The notes beneath the pieces were generated by a model. It was not told where the DNA came from, did no database searches, and saw nothing but the letters and a program-made list of their open reading frames with translations. Shown here piece by piece: positions 1-6,690 of a stretch of DNA of 14,765 nucleotides. Source of the DNA: Christensenella sp. UBA3700 (GTDB taxonomy: Bacteria; Bacillota; Clostridia; Christensenellales; UBA3700); the NCBI GenBank assembly GCA_002372775.1, contig DFIJ01000084.1, forward strand, positions 1 to 14,765. The letters are read 5' to 3'. Made by a program: the position numbers and the translations under genes. Every line of letters starts with the position of its first letter. Positions within the stretch are counted from its first letter, which is position 1.

Positions 1-275
1 TTAGCACCGATAGCCATACCTTCTCTTACCTTGAATGTAGCAACGCTGTTCTTAGCCTTTGTTAATACAGGAGCTTGACCTGCGATTGCCTTTAATTCTT
101 CAACAGCTAATTGTAAACTCTTGCTGTTATCCTTAACGTCACCAAGTCTCATGTTTAAAACGATCTTTTCAATCTTTGGAACTTGGTTGATATTCTTATA
201 GCCGAACTTTTCCTTTAATGCAGGAACTGCTGTATTCTTGTAAAGCTCAGCGATTCTATAAACTCTTTCTGCCAC
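1..275 (-). CDS. rplE: 50S ribosomal protein L5 (N-terminal part, cut by window edge)
   Basis: L5 is a large-subunit protein of the central protuberance that binds 5S rRNA. The 91 visible residues match its N-terminus, including [15 protein letters not shown], the family's most conserved early motif. The C-terminal half lies beyond position 1. I place the start at the GTG (273-275): GGAGGG at 282-287 is 7 nt upstream of it. An in-frame ATG at 288-290 overlaps the rplX stop (TAATG) but has no SD before it, and the SD would lie inside that reading frame. The gene follows rplX directly, as in the usual Firmicutes S10-spc order, and is probably translationally coupled to it. Identity is secure from sequence and position; only the start codon is a judgement. 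Confidence 0.95.
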   Translation of the reverse strand, partial: MAERVYRIAELYKNTAVPALKEKFGYKNINQVPKIEKIVLNMRLGDVKDNSKSLQLAVEELKAIAGQAPVLTKAKNSVATFKVREGMAIGA

Positions 276-289
276 AGTTAATCCCTCCA

Positions 290-709
290 TTATTCAGCTG
301 CTTTGTCAGCTGTCTTTTCAGCCTTCTTAGCTGTTGTCTTCTTTGTAGCTGTAGTCTTCTTAGCAGCTGCCTTCTTTGCAGAAGCCTTAGCTTCGTCTAA
401 AGAAGCACCACAATGCTTACAAACTCTTACCTTCTTACCATCAACGTCCTTAACAGCAATCTTTGTAGCTTTGTTACAAGCTGGGCAGATTACCATAACG
501 TTAGATGCGTCGATAAATCTTTCCTTATCTACAATACCGCCCTTTTCTTGAGCATTACGAGGCTTAACAAAGTTCTTTGACATAGATACGCCTTCACCTT
601 GTACAGCAACTCTATTTGCCTTTCTATCTATAGCGATAATTGTTCCTGTCTTACCATTATCATTTCCTGCGATAATCTTAACTGCATCGCCTTTCTTTAA
701 TAGACTCAT
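290..709 (-). CDS. rplX: 50S ribosomal protein L24 with zinc ribbon and Lys/Ala-rich tail
   Basis: L24 is a primary 23S rRNA-binding assembly initiator near the exit tunnel. Residues 1-60 form the KOW domain ([18 protein letters not shown]). Residues 75-100 carry a C4 zinc ribbon (C75xxC78, C97xxC100), seen in many Firmicutes L24 proteins. The usual bacterial protein ends near residue 104. This one continues for about 35 residues of almost only Lys, Ala, Thr and Glu, resembling a histone H1 tail. An AGGAGG SD (715-720) overlaps the rplN stop. The 3' end overlaps a possible upstream ATG of rplE. Identity is secure; the role of the tail is unknown, and it may be an unstructured rRNA-binding extension. 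Confidence 0.96.
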   Translation of the reverse strand: MSLLKKGDAVKIIAGNDNGKTGTIIAIDRKANRVAVQGEGVSMSKNFVKPRNAQEKGGIVDKERFIDASNVMVICPACNKATKIAVKDVDGKKVRVCKHCGASLDEAKASAKKAAAKKTTATKKTTAKKAEKTADKAAE

Positions 710-718
710 GTTGCCCTC

Positions 719-1087
719 CTATATAACTTCTGGAGCTAGAGAAATGATCTTCATATAATCTTTTTCTCTAAGTTCTCTTGCGATAGGTCCAAAAATACGA
801 GTACCCTTTGGTTGCTTTTGGTTATCAATAATAACAGCAGCATTGTCGTCAAATCTGATATGAGAACCATCTGGTCTATTAACACCATATGTTGTTCTAA
901 CGATAACAGCCTTAACAACGTCGCCCTTCTTAACAACGCCACCAGGAATAGCTGATTCTACAGCAGCAACGATAACATCACCGATATTACCACTTCTTCT
1001 GAAAGAACCACCCATCACTCTAATACACTTTAATTCTTTTGCACCAGAATTATCTGCAACAACTAATCTTGTTTCTGCTTGTATCAT
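719..1087 (-). CDS. rplN: 50S ribosomal protein L14
   Basis: L14 sits at the subunit interface, contacts 16S rRNA helix 14 and is the binding site of the silencing factor RsfS. The 122 residues are the normal full length. They begin [27 protein letters not shown], quoted here only as landmarks: [17 protein letters not shown] at the N-terminus and [19 protein letters not shown] at the C-terminus are family hallmarks. GGAGG lies 8-9 nt before the ATG. The gene is 12 nt downstream of rpsQ, and its stop overlaps the SD of rplX. Nothing unusual is visible. Confidence 0.97.
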   Translation of the reverse strand: MIQAETRLVVADNSGAKELKCIRVMGGSFRRSGNIGDVIVAAVESAIPGGVVKKGDVVKAVIVRTTYGVNRPDGSHIRFDDNAAVIIDNQKQPKGTRIFGPIARELREKDYMKIISLAPEVI

Positions 1088-1099
1088 TGTGTGTTCCTC

Positions 1100-1354
1100 C
1101 TACTTAGCCTTTTCAATAATTTCAACTACTCTCCAGCACTTATCTTTGCTTAGAGGTCTTGTTTCAGCGATACTTACTGTATCACCAATCTTACATTCAT
1201 TGTTTTCATCATGAGCCTTTAGCTTTCTTGTCTTGTTAACAATCTTGCCATATAGAGGATGCTTAACACGCTCTCTAATAGCAACGACAACTGTCTTGTC
1301 CATCTTATCGCTAACGACGATACCGACTCTGCTCTTTCTTAGATTTCTTTCCAT
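1100..1354 (-). CDS. rpsQ: 30S ribosomal protein S17
   Basis: S17 is a primary 16S rRNA-binding protein needed early in small-subunit assembly. It has an OB fold, and the 84 residues are standard length. Visible family signatures are the N-terminal [19 protein letters not shown], the central KHPLYGKIV and the C-terminal [20 protein letters not shown] double SD-like run (AGGAGGAG) precedes the ATG at about 7 nt. It lies 14 nt after rpmC and 12 nt before rplN, so all three share one transcript. Confidence 0.97.
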   Translation of the reverse strand: MERNLRKSRVGIVVSDKMDKTVVVAIRERVKHPLYGKIVNKTRKLKAHDENNECKIGDTVSIAETRPLSKDKCWRVVEIIEKAK

Positions 1355-1368
1355 GTTACTCCTCCTTA

Positions 1369-1602
1369 TTACTTAGCAGCTTTCTTAGCAGCCTTTGTTG
1401 GCTCCTTAGAGATGCCAAGTTCTCTTTGATGAATAATTGTATTTACCTTAGCAATATCTTTCTTAACGTTAGAGATTTGCTTTGGATTCTCAAGTTGACC
1501 AGCCTTGTTTTGGAAACGAAGATTGAATAATTCTTCTTTTAAAGAAGCCAACTTAACGTTTAATTCTTCATTTGTCATTTCGAAAAAACTACTTGCTTTC
1601 AT
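1369..1602 (-). CDS. rpmC: 50S ribosomal protein L29
   Basis: L29 is a small coiled-coil protein at the tunnel exit, beside L23, where trigger factor and SRP dock. The [20 protein letters not shown] and GQLENP motifs identify it. Two ATGs lie six bases apart in frame. The ATG at 1602 is preferred because AGGAGG is 9 nt upstream and its product starts [14 protein letters not shown], like other L29 proteins. The ATG at 1608 sits only 3 nt from the SD. The chosen start gives 77 residues, about ten more than usual, ending in a basic [10 protein letters not shown] tail. The start overlaps the 3' end of rplP by 14 nt, and its SD lies within rplP. Confidence 0.95.
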   Translation of the reverse strand: MKASSFFEMTNEELNVKLASLKEELFNLRFQNKAGQLENPKQISNVKKDIAKVNTIIHQRELGISKEPTKAAKKAAK

Positions 1603-2026
1603 CTTCATTTACCTCCTCTGCTTCTTTCTTAACAAACTTACACTTTAATGGTAATTTGTTAGCTGCTAGTCTTAATGCTTCTCTTGCTTGTTCTTCTGGG
1701 ATACCAGCCATTTCGAACATAACTCTACCTGGCTTAACTACGGCTACCCAATATTCTACTGAACCCTTACCTGAACCCATTCTTGTTTCAGCAGGTTTCT
1801 TTGTTACTGGCTTGTGAGGGAAGATATCGATCCAAACTTGTCCTCCTCTCTTAATATAACGAGTCATCGCGATACGGGCTGCTTCAATTTGGTTTGATGT
1901 AATCCAGCTTGGTTCTAAAGCAACTAGGCCATATTCACCGTAAGCTATCTTATTACCCTTGTTAGCCTTACCTGTCATTCTTCCACGGAAGACACGACGT
2001 CTCTTAACTCTCTTAGGCATTAACAT
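1589..2026 (-). CDS. rplP: 50S ribosomal protein L16
   Basis: L16 helps form the A-site tRNA pocket and is a late-assembly protein. It opens [17 protein letters not shown] and carries [20 protein letters not shown] and the [18 protein letters not shown] core. Length is 145 residues; an acidic tail ([11 protein letters not shown]) runs a few residues beyond many homologues. AGGAGG lies 8 nt before the ATG. The start overlaps the end of rpsC by 14 nt, and the 3' end overlaps rpmC by 14 nt, so three genes are linked by equal-sized overlaps, consistent with translational coupling. Confidence 0.97.
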   Translation of the reverse strand: MLMPKRVKRRRVFRGRMTGKANKGNKIAYGEYGLVALEPSWITSNQIEAARIAMTRYIKRGGQVWIDIFPHKPVTKKPAETRMGSGKGSVEYWVAVVKPGRVMFEMAGIPEEQAREALRLAANKLPLKCKFVKKEAEEVNEDESK

Positions 2027-2717
2027 TGTTGTTACCTCCTTTGTTTGACTCTACAGAGTTGAACTTACCAAGCTTTTCGCCCTTGTAAATCCAAGTCTTA
2101 ACACCGATCTTACCGAATGTTGTATTTGCTTCAGCAAATCCATAATCGATTTCAGCTCTTAATGTTTGTAGAGGGATTGATCCTTCATGGTAACTTTCTG
2201 ATCTAGCGATTTCAGCACCATCTAGACGACCAGAAACCATTGTCTTAATTCCCTTAACGTTACCCTTCATAGCTCTTGAGATAGCTTGCTTCATGGCACG
2301 ACGGAATTGAACTCTATTCTCTAATTGTTGAGCAATTGATTCAGCAACTAATTGTGCATCTACTTCAGGCTTTACTACGTTTTCGATTGTTATAGAAACT
2401 TTCTTTCCTGGAACGATCTTTTCAACGTACTTTTGAATTTCTGTAACGCCTGCACCGTTGCTTCCGATCATAATGCTTGGCTTAGATGTATAGATTGTTA
2501 CATTAATACTATATTCATTATTATTTGTAGATGAAATCTTTCTTTCAATCTTGATAGATGAAATGCTGTCATCATAGTACTTAGTCTTGATAGCCTTTCT
2601 AATCTTGTTATCTTCAACTAGGAATGTAGAGAAGTTCTTCTTATCAGCGAACCATCTAGCGTTCCAATCTTTAACGACACCGATTCTTAATCCGACTGGG
2701 TTAACTTTTTGTCCCAT
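2013..2717 (-). CDS. rpsC: 30S ribosomal protein S3
   Basis: S3 lies at the mRNA entry channel and takes part in mRNA helicase activity and head assembly. The N-terminus [20 protein letters not shown] is diagnostic. A KH domain follows (about residues 60-112, with the GxxG-type loop GSNG at 85-88). The C-terminal S3 domain includes [13 protein letters not shown] and the GAEIARSE segment. Length is 234 residues, slightly above the common 210-230; the last ten ([10 protein letters not shown]) are a low-complexity Asn/Gly tail. AGGAGG precedes the ATG by 8 nt. Its last 14 nt overlap rplP. Confidence 0.97.
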   Translation of the reverse strand: MGQKVNPVGLRIGVVKDWNARWFADKKNFSTFLVEDNKIRKAIKTKYYDDSISSIKIERKISSTNNNEYSINVTIYTSKPSIMIGSNGAGVTEIQKYVEKIVPGKKVSITIENVVKPEVDAQLVAESIAQQLENRVQFRRAMKQAISRAMKGNVKGIKTMVSGRLDGAEIARSESYHEGSIPLQTLRAEIDYGFAEANTTFGKIGVKTWIYKGEKLGKFNSVESNKGGNNNVNA

Positions 2718-2731
2718 TTGATACCTCCTAA

Positions 2732-3121
2732 TTAATCAGCCACTTCATCTAAGATGATAGTGATGTGACTTGTACGCTTGTTGATTCTAGCACCAGAACC
2801 CTTTGCTCTAGCTCTCATTCTCTTAAGAATTGGGCCAGCGTTTGCAAAACATTCTGCAACGTATAAGTCATTCTTGTTCTTACCTAAATTGTTTTCTGCA
2901 TTTGCAGCAGCTGAATTTAGAAGTTTAACAAGTGGTTCAGATGCAGCCTTAGGTGTTGCCTTTAAAATAGCTAAAGCATCTGTGTATTTTTGTCCTCTGA
3001 TAATATCTAATACGATACGTACCTTATCTGGAGATATTCTAATATATTTAGCTGTAGCACTTGGTCTCTTATCAGCACTTTCAGCTCTAGCGATAGCTTT
3101 TTCTTTAATTCTTGTAGCCAT
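2732..3121 (-). CDS. rplV: 50S ribosomal protein L22
   Basis: L22 spans 23S rRNA domains. Its long beta-hairpin lines the exit tunnel, where macrolide-resistance changes arise. The 129 residues include [20 protein letters not shown] near the N-terminus. The hairpin end [20 protein letters not shown] is also recognisable, although the tip segment KGSGA differs slightly from the more common KGRAY/MGRAS type. An AGGAGG SD lies 7-8 nt upstream. The gene is 10 nt after rpsS and 14 nt before rpsC. The N-terminus carries about 18 extra residues ([18 protein letters not shown]) before the usual start of the fold. Confidence 0.97.
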   Translation of the reverse strand: MATRIKEKAIARAESADKRPSATAKYIRISPDKVRIVLDIIRGQKYTDALAILKATPKAASEPLVKLLNSAAANAENNLGKNKNDLYVAECFANAGPILKRMRARAKGSGARINKRTSHITIILDEVAD

Positions 3122-3131
3122 ACTTTACCTC

Positions 3132-3410
3132 CTATTTAGCACCAGTGGTCTTTTCGCCACCGTGTCCCTTGAATGTACGTGTTGGTGCAAATTCACCAAG
3201 CTTGCAGCCTACCATTTCTTCTGTAATATATACTGGAACATGCTTTCTTCCGTCATGAACAGCGATTGTATGTCCAATCATATCAGGATAGATTGTAGAA
3301 GATCTTGACCAAGTCTTGATAGCATGCTTGTCATTGCCTTTATTCATTTCTCTAACTCTATTTAGTAATCTTTCTTCACAGAAAGGTCCTTTCTTTAATG
3401 ATCTACTCAT
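3132..3410 (-). CDS. rpsS: 30S ribosomal protein S19
   Basis: S19 is a head protein that pairs with S13 near the A site and contacts bridge B1a. The sequence begins [19 protein letters not shown] and carries [20 protein letters not shown] and [20 protein letters not shown] blocks (here [15 protein letters not shown]), all canonical. Length is the standard 92 residues. The AGGAGG SD overlaps the rplB stop, with about 8 nt to the ATG. No anomalies were seen. Confidence 0.97.
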   Translation of the reverse strand: MSRSLKKGPFCEERLLNRVREMNKGNDKHAIKTWSRSSTIYPDMIGHTIAVHDGRKHVPVYITEEMVGCKLGEFAPTRTFKGHGGEKTTGAK

Positions 3411-3421
3411 TTCTATTCCTC

Positions 3422-4246
3422 CTAGTTAATACGCTTAACAATCATCTTGTTAGACTTCTTCTTATTTCTTGTCTTATGACCAAGAGTTGGAACACCCCAA
3501 GGAGTAACTGGGCTAGCCATACCGATAGGAGCCTTACCTTCACCACCACCGTGTGGGTGATCTACTGGGTTCATAACAAGACCTCTAACTGTAGGTCTAA
3601 CACCCATGTGTCTTGTCTTACCAGCTTTACCTAGTGAAACAATTTCATGGTCTGTATTACCAACTTGACCGATTGTAGCTCTACATTCAACTGGAACGTA
3701 TCTCATTTCGCCTGATGGTAATCTTAAAGTAGCATACTTGCCTTCCTTAGCCATTAATTGAGCAGCTAAACCAGCTGATCTAACTAATTGACCACCCTTA
3801 CCTAAGTTCATTTCGATATTGTGAACTAAAGTACCAACTGGGATGTTTGTGAATGGTAAGTTGTTACCTACTTTGATATCAGCATTTGCGCCAGACATAA
3901 CAACATCACCAACTTGTAAGCCAACTGGAGCTAAGATATATCTCTTTTCACCATCAGCATATACTAATAAAGCAATGTTTGCTGTTCTGTTTGGATCGTA
4001 TTCGATACCTGCAACTTTTGCTGGAATATTGTCCTTATTTCTCTTAAAGTCAATAATTCTATACTTTGTTCTGTTTCCACCACCGATGTGTCTAACAGTA
4101 ATTCTACCCTTGTTGTTTCTACCACCTGTCTTATTTATTGATTCTAATAAGCTCTTTTCTGGTTCAGTCTTTGTAATTTCACTGAATGTAGAAACTGTCA
4201 TAAAACGACGAGCAGGAGATGTTGGTTTAAATTTCTTAATAGCCAT
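3422..4246 (-). CDS. rplB: 50S ribosomal protein L2
   Basis: L2 is among the most conserved ribosomal proteins. It is needed for subunit association and peptidyl-transferase-centre assembly. The 274 residues are full length. They include the RNA-binding body ([20 protein letters not shown]) and the C-terminal [18 protein letters not shown] loop. His230 in that loop corresponds to the conserved histidine (His229 in E. coli) important for peptidyl-transferase function. AGGAGG stands 8-9 nt before the ATG. The gap to rplW is 13 nt. Identity is certain and no unusual feature was seen. Confidence 0.98.
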   Translation of the reverse strand: MAIKKFKPTSPARRFMTVSTFSEITKTEPEKSLLESINKTGGRNNKGRITVRHIGGGNRTKYRIIDFKRNKDNIPAKVAGIEYDPNRTANIALLVYADGEKRYILAPVGLQVGDVVMSGANADIKVGNNLPFTNIPVGTLVHNIEMNLGKGGQLVRSAGLAAQLMAKEGKYATLRLPSGEMRYVPVECRATIGQVGNTDHEIVSLGKAGKTRHMGVRPTVRGLVMNPVDHPHGGGEGKAPIGMASPVTPWGVPTLGHKTRNKKKSNKMIVKRIN

Positions 4247-4259
4247 TTTCTATTTCCTC

Positions 4260-4550
4260 CTACGCTAAGCTCTCGAAGAACTCGATTGCCTTACTATCTT
4301 CTGTAAGGAATACAACTGCCTTCTTGTAGTCTGAAGTATAACCTTCTGATCTACCCATTCTCTTCTTCTTACCGTTAACGCTAACTGTGTTAACCTTAGC
4401 AACCTTAACACCGAAGATATCTTCTATAGCAGTCTTAATTTGTGTCTTTGTAGCATTTAAAGCAACTTTGAATGTATACTTCTTTGATGCAATGCCATCA
4501 TAGCTCTTTTCTGTTAATACTGGGCTTACGATAATGTCATAGTTTTTCAT
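4260..4550 (-). CDS. rplW: 50S ribosomal protein L23
   Basis: L23 is the docking site for trigger factor, SRP and the translocon at the tunnel exit. Family marks are [15 protein letters not shown] at the N-terminus, the [20 protein letters not shown] segment, and [14 protein letters not shown]. The 96 residues are normal length. The start codon overlaps the rplD stop by one base (TAATG), and GGAGG lies inside the end of rplD about 9-10 nt upstream, so re-initiation is the likely mode of translation. Confidence 0.97.
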   Translation of the reverse strand: MKNYDIIVSPVLTEKSYDGIASKKYTFKVALNATKTQIKTAIEDIFGVKVAKVNTVSVNGKKKRMGRSEGYTSDYKKAVVFLTEDSKAIEFFESLA

Positions 4551-5173
4551 TATGCATATACCTCCTCAAGTTTCTTAATAGCATCAACAGTAGCAATTAA
4601 CTTAACGTTTGCAGCTAAGTCATATACGTTAACTAAATCTGCATTTACAACTGTAACGTTAGGAATGTTTGCGCTAGCTCTTAATACTGCAGCATCATCA
4701 TTTGCTACAACTACTAGTACTGAACTTTCAACGTTTAAGCTCTTTAGCATGTTAGCAACTAGCTTTGTCTTTGCTTCTTCTAACTTAATATCATTAACAA
4801 CGATAAGATTTGAATCAGCAACCTTAGCACTTAAAGCGCTAATTGTAGCAGCGATCTTCATCTTCTTGTTAATCTTTTGAGCGAAGTCTCTTGGCTTTGG
4901 TGCAAATACAACACCACCACCTGTCCATTGTGGAGCTCTGATACTACCTTGTCTAGCACGACCAGTACCCTTTTGTCTCCAAGGCTTCTTTCCGCCTCCG
5001 CTTACTTCTGTTCTTGTTAATGTGCTCTTTGTTCCTTGTCTCTTATTAGCAAGTTGAGCAACAACTACTTGATGAACTAATGATTCGTTATATTCTTGTC
5101 CGAATACAGCTTCATTTAATTCCATTGGCTTATTTAAATTTTTGCCGTTCATATCAAATACATCAATCTTCAT
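4550..5173 (-). CDS. rplD: 50S ribosomal protein L4
   Basis: L4 reaches into the exit tunnel and, in gammaproteobacteria, is the autogenous repressor of the S10 operon through the rpsJ leader. The extended loop [20 protein letters not shown] (about residues 60-80) is the tunnel-reaching signature; [19 protein letters not shown] follows. Length is 207 residues, standard. AAGGAG precedes the ATG by about 6-7 nt; this is one of the weaker SDs in the operon. Whether L4 regulates this operon through the structured leader at 6261-6386 cannot be told from sequence. Confidence 0.97.
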   Translation of the reverse strand: MKIDVFDMNGKNLNKPMELNEAVFGQEYNESLVHQVVVAQLANKRQGTKSTLTRTEVSGGGKKPWRQKGTGRARQGSIRAPQWTGGGVVFAPKPRDFAQKINKKMKIAATISALSAKVADSNLIVVNDIKLEEAKTKLVANMLKSLNVESSVLVVVANDDAAVLRASANIPNVTVVNADLVNVYDLAANVKLIATVDAIKKLEEVYA

Positions 5174-5183
5174 AAGTCACTCC

Positions 5184-5813
5184 TTAAGCCTTTACGCTTT
5201 GCTTAACTACAACGATACCGCCCTTAGCACCAGGGATTGCACCTTTGATTAAAAGCAAGTTACGTGCTGCATCGACTTTTGCAACTGTTAAATTTTGAAC
5301 TGTAACTCTTTCATTACCTAAATGACCAGCCATCTTCTTGTTCTTGAAAACTCTTGATGGTGATGAGTTAGCGCTCATAGAACCAACGCCTCTGTGGTAA
5401 CCAGAACCATGGGCCTTAGGACCAATGTGGTGGTTCCATCTCTTAACTGCACCAGCGAAGCCCTTACCTTTAGATGTACCAACTACATCAACATGGTCGC
5501 CTTCAGCAAAGATGCTAGCGTTAATTTCTTGTCCAATTTCATAATCTGCAACGTTTTCGATAGGAAGTTCCTTAAGAACTCTCTTTGGTTCAACGTTAGC
5601 CTTCTTGAATTGGCCTAATACTGGCTTTGAAACGTTCTTTACTTTGATGTCGCCAAATGCAACTTGTAAAGCGTTGTAGCCGTCTTTCTCTTGAGTCTTC
5701 TTTTGTACAACTGGACATGGACCTGCTTCAACTACTGTTACAGGTACAACTAAACCATCAGCTGTAAAGATTTGGCTCATTCCTAATTTCTTTCCAATGA
5801 TTGCTTTATTCAT
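5184..5813 (-). CDS. rplC: 50S ribosomal protein L3
   Basis: L3 is an early assembly protein whose long loop approaches the peptidyl-transferase centre. It begins [20 protein letters not shown] and contains [20 protein letters not shown] followed by [17 protein letters not shown], the family core. Length is 209 residues. AGGAGG is about 13 nt from the ATG, longer than for any other gene here; an in-frame TGA just upstream excludes a longer protein. It is separated from rpsJ by an 82-nt gap holding a hairpin (5846-5866), the only sizeable gap in the operon. Confidence 0.97.
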   Translation of the reverse strand: MNKAIIGKKLGMSQIFTADGLVVPVTVVEAGPCPVVQKKTQEKDGYNALQVAFGDIKVKNVSKPVLGQFKKANVEPKRVLKELPIENVADYEIGQEINASIFAEGDHVDVVGTSKGKGFAGAVKRWNHHIGPKAHGSGYHRGVGSMSANSSPSRVFKNKKMAGHLGNERVTVQNLTVAKVDAARNLLLIKGAIPGAKGGIVVVKQSVKA

Positions 5814-5845
5814 AGATAAAGTTCACCCTCCTAAATTTTATTTCC

Positions 5846-5866
5846 GTTACCGCTACAAGCAGTAAC
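5846..5866 (-). promoter_or_regulatory. Hairpin in the rpsJ-rplC intergenic region
   Basis: On the minus strand GTTACTGC, loop TTGTA, then GCGGTAAC form an 8-bp stem with one G-U pair. No U-tract follows, so it does not look like a terminator. It lies about 25 nt before the rplC SD in the operon's only large gap. It could be an RNA-processing site, a stability element or a protein-binding site. The octamer GTTACTGC also occurs in the operon leader (6351-6358). Confidence 0.45.
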
Positions 5867-5895
5867 TAATTATTGTCTTTTTATTTGTTTAAAAA

Positions 5896-6201
5896 TTATA
5901 ATTTAATCTTAATATCTACACCAGCTGGGATATCTACTTTTGTTAAAGCTTCGATAGCCTTCTTTGATGGATTGTAAATATCGATTAATCTCTTATGTGT
6001 TCTTAATTCGAATTGTTCTCTGCTGTCCTTATATTTATGTACAGCTCTTAAGATAGTAACAACTTCTTTATCTGTAGGTAGTGGAATTGGACCTGATACT
6101 TGTACTCCGCTTCTCTTAACTGTTTCTACGATCTTTTCTGCTGCTACGTCGATTAAGTTGTGATCATAAGCTCTTAACTTGATTCTTACTCTTCCTGCCA
6201 T
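5896..6201 (-). CDS. rpsJ: 30S ribosomal protein S10 (NusE)
   Basis: S10 is a small-subunit head protein and, as NusE, a partner of NusB/NusG in transcription antitermination. The 101 residues are standard, beginning [18 protein letters not shown] and containing [15 protein letters not shown] and [22 protein letters not shown] lies 9 nt upstream of the ATG. It is the first gene of the operon and follows a leader of about 185 nt. Unlike many Firmicutes there is no tuf gene directly upstream, and the operon starts from its own promoter. Confidence 0.97.
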   Translation of the reverse strand: MAGRVRIKLRAYDHNLIDVAAEKIVETVKRSGVQVSGPIPLPTDKEVVTILRAVHKYKDSREQFELRTHKRLIDIYNPSKKAIEALTKVDIPAGVDIKIKL

Positions 6202-6388
6202 TTTTGTGTTCTCCTTTTTTCCTAACTATTTATTTTTCTTTTCACTCTGCCGAGTGTTTCGCCCTGACCTTTTTAAAAAATGAACTCTCGTTCACCCGTT
6301 AGTCGCCCGATTTTTCCGGACTCTTGTCCATGTGAGTTCTCTGCTCGACGGCAGTAACCTCCCACTTCATCCCTTCCGGTCAGTGCTC
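6202..6388 (-). promoter_or_regulatory. Structured leader RNA of the S10 operon
   Basis: The leader is GC-rich in an AT-rich region. Read on the minus strand, GCACTGACC (6378-6386) can pair with GGTCAGGGC (6261-6269), eight pairs and one mismatch, enclosing a 126-nt domain. Inside lie CTGC/GCAG (6351-6354 with 6341-6344), GAACTC/GAGTTC (6334-6339 with 6282-6287) and a GGAC-AAGA-GTCC hairpin (6318-6329). A separate CACTC-GGCA-GAGTG hairpin (6243-6256) follows, then an A-rich single-stranded stretch with the rpsJ SD. I infer a cis-regulatory leader, most simply an autogenous ribosomal-protein binding site. The ligand is unknown and no family is assigned. Confidence 0.65.
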
Positions 6389-6392
6389 GATT

Positions 6393-6422
6393 ATTATATA
6401 TAGGTAGGCAATTTTTACGCAA
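6393..6422 (-). promoter_or_regulatory. Predicted S10 operon promoter
   Basis: TATAAT (6393-6398) is a perfect -10 box. TTGCGT (6417-6422), 18 bp upstream, is a weak -35. Initiation would be near 6386-6388, exactly at the start of the structured leader. AT-rich repeats just upstream (6430-6462) could compensate for the weak -35 as an UP-like element. Confidence 0.6.
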
Positions 6423-6429
6423 ACAAATA

Positions 6430-6462
6430 TTGTAAAGTTTTTGTAAAATCGTTGAAAATTTT
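6430..6462. repeat. Three 11-bp phased AT-rich repeats upstream of the S10 promoter
   Basis: On the plus strand TTGTAAAGTTT, TTGTAAAATCG and TTGAAAATTTT follow one another at an 11-bp period. They end about 8 bp upstream of the -35 box. Helically phased A/T tracts in this place resemble an UP element or intrinsically curved DNA. The rest of 6463-6633 holds no gene I can support. It is AT-rich apart from a short CG-alternating stretch at 6595-6606, and shows no convincing further promoter. Confidence 0.4.
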
Positions 6463-6633
6463 ACATTTTTGTTATAAATTATATGTCCAAGACTTTCAAA
6501 GCGCCGTAAAAAGTATTGTTATTTACTCTCGCGTTTCGCCTTAATTTTTTGCCTATTTTTGACCTAATTTTTAAATATATATATTGTATTGATTCGCGCG
6601 CACGCGTAGGTCTAAATTGGCTTATACAAAAGC

Positions 6634-6660
6634 AAAAAGGCAGCCATAACAGCTGCCTTT
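6634..6660 (-). terminator. Intrinsic terminator of the Hint-protein gene
   Basis: Read on the minus strand, AAAGGCAGC, loop TGTTATG, then GCTGCCTTT form a perfect 9-bp stem that continues into TTGCTTTT. It lies 31 nt after the stop at 6691 and separates this gene from the S10 promoter. Confidence 0.85.
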
Positions 6661-6690
6661 CACTATCTAGTTAAAAACGCGTGTTAATTG

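Noticed and set aside
1603..1608. ATG at 1608 as start of rpmC
   Set aside because: It is 3 nt from the SD, and the family-like N-terminus begins at the next ATG (1602), which has 9-nt spacing.
2778..3308. A 176-codon open frame on the plus strand opposite rplV and rpsS
   Set aside because: It mirrors conserved ribosomal genes on the other strand, has no SD and encodes a low-complexity hydrophobic sequence. The same holds for other plus-strand frames opposite ribosomal genes, for example 303-551 and 3843-4268.
6202..6388. T-box riboswitch as explanation of the S10 leader
   Set aside because: The region is too short, the conserved T-box sequence (AGGGTGGNACCGCG-like) is absent, and rpsJ is not an aminoacyl-tRNA synthetase or amino-acid gene.
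6361..6388. SRP RNA-like stretch (GACCGGAAGG)
   Set aside because: The rest of the conserved SRP apical motif and the helix around it are missing. The location as a ribosomal leader explains the region better.
6452..6478. Plus-strand promoter-like TTGAAA-15-TATAAA
   Set aside because: The spacing is short, the DNA is very AT-rich and no plus-strand gene follows. The TTGAAA belongs to the phased repeats.
6595..6606. CG-alternating stretch as a palindromic operator or origin element
   Set aside because: The symmetry is imperfect and short, no DnaA-box cluster is present, and nothing else supports an origin.
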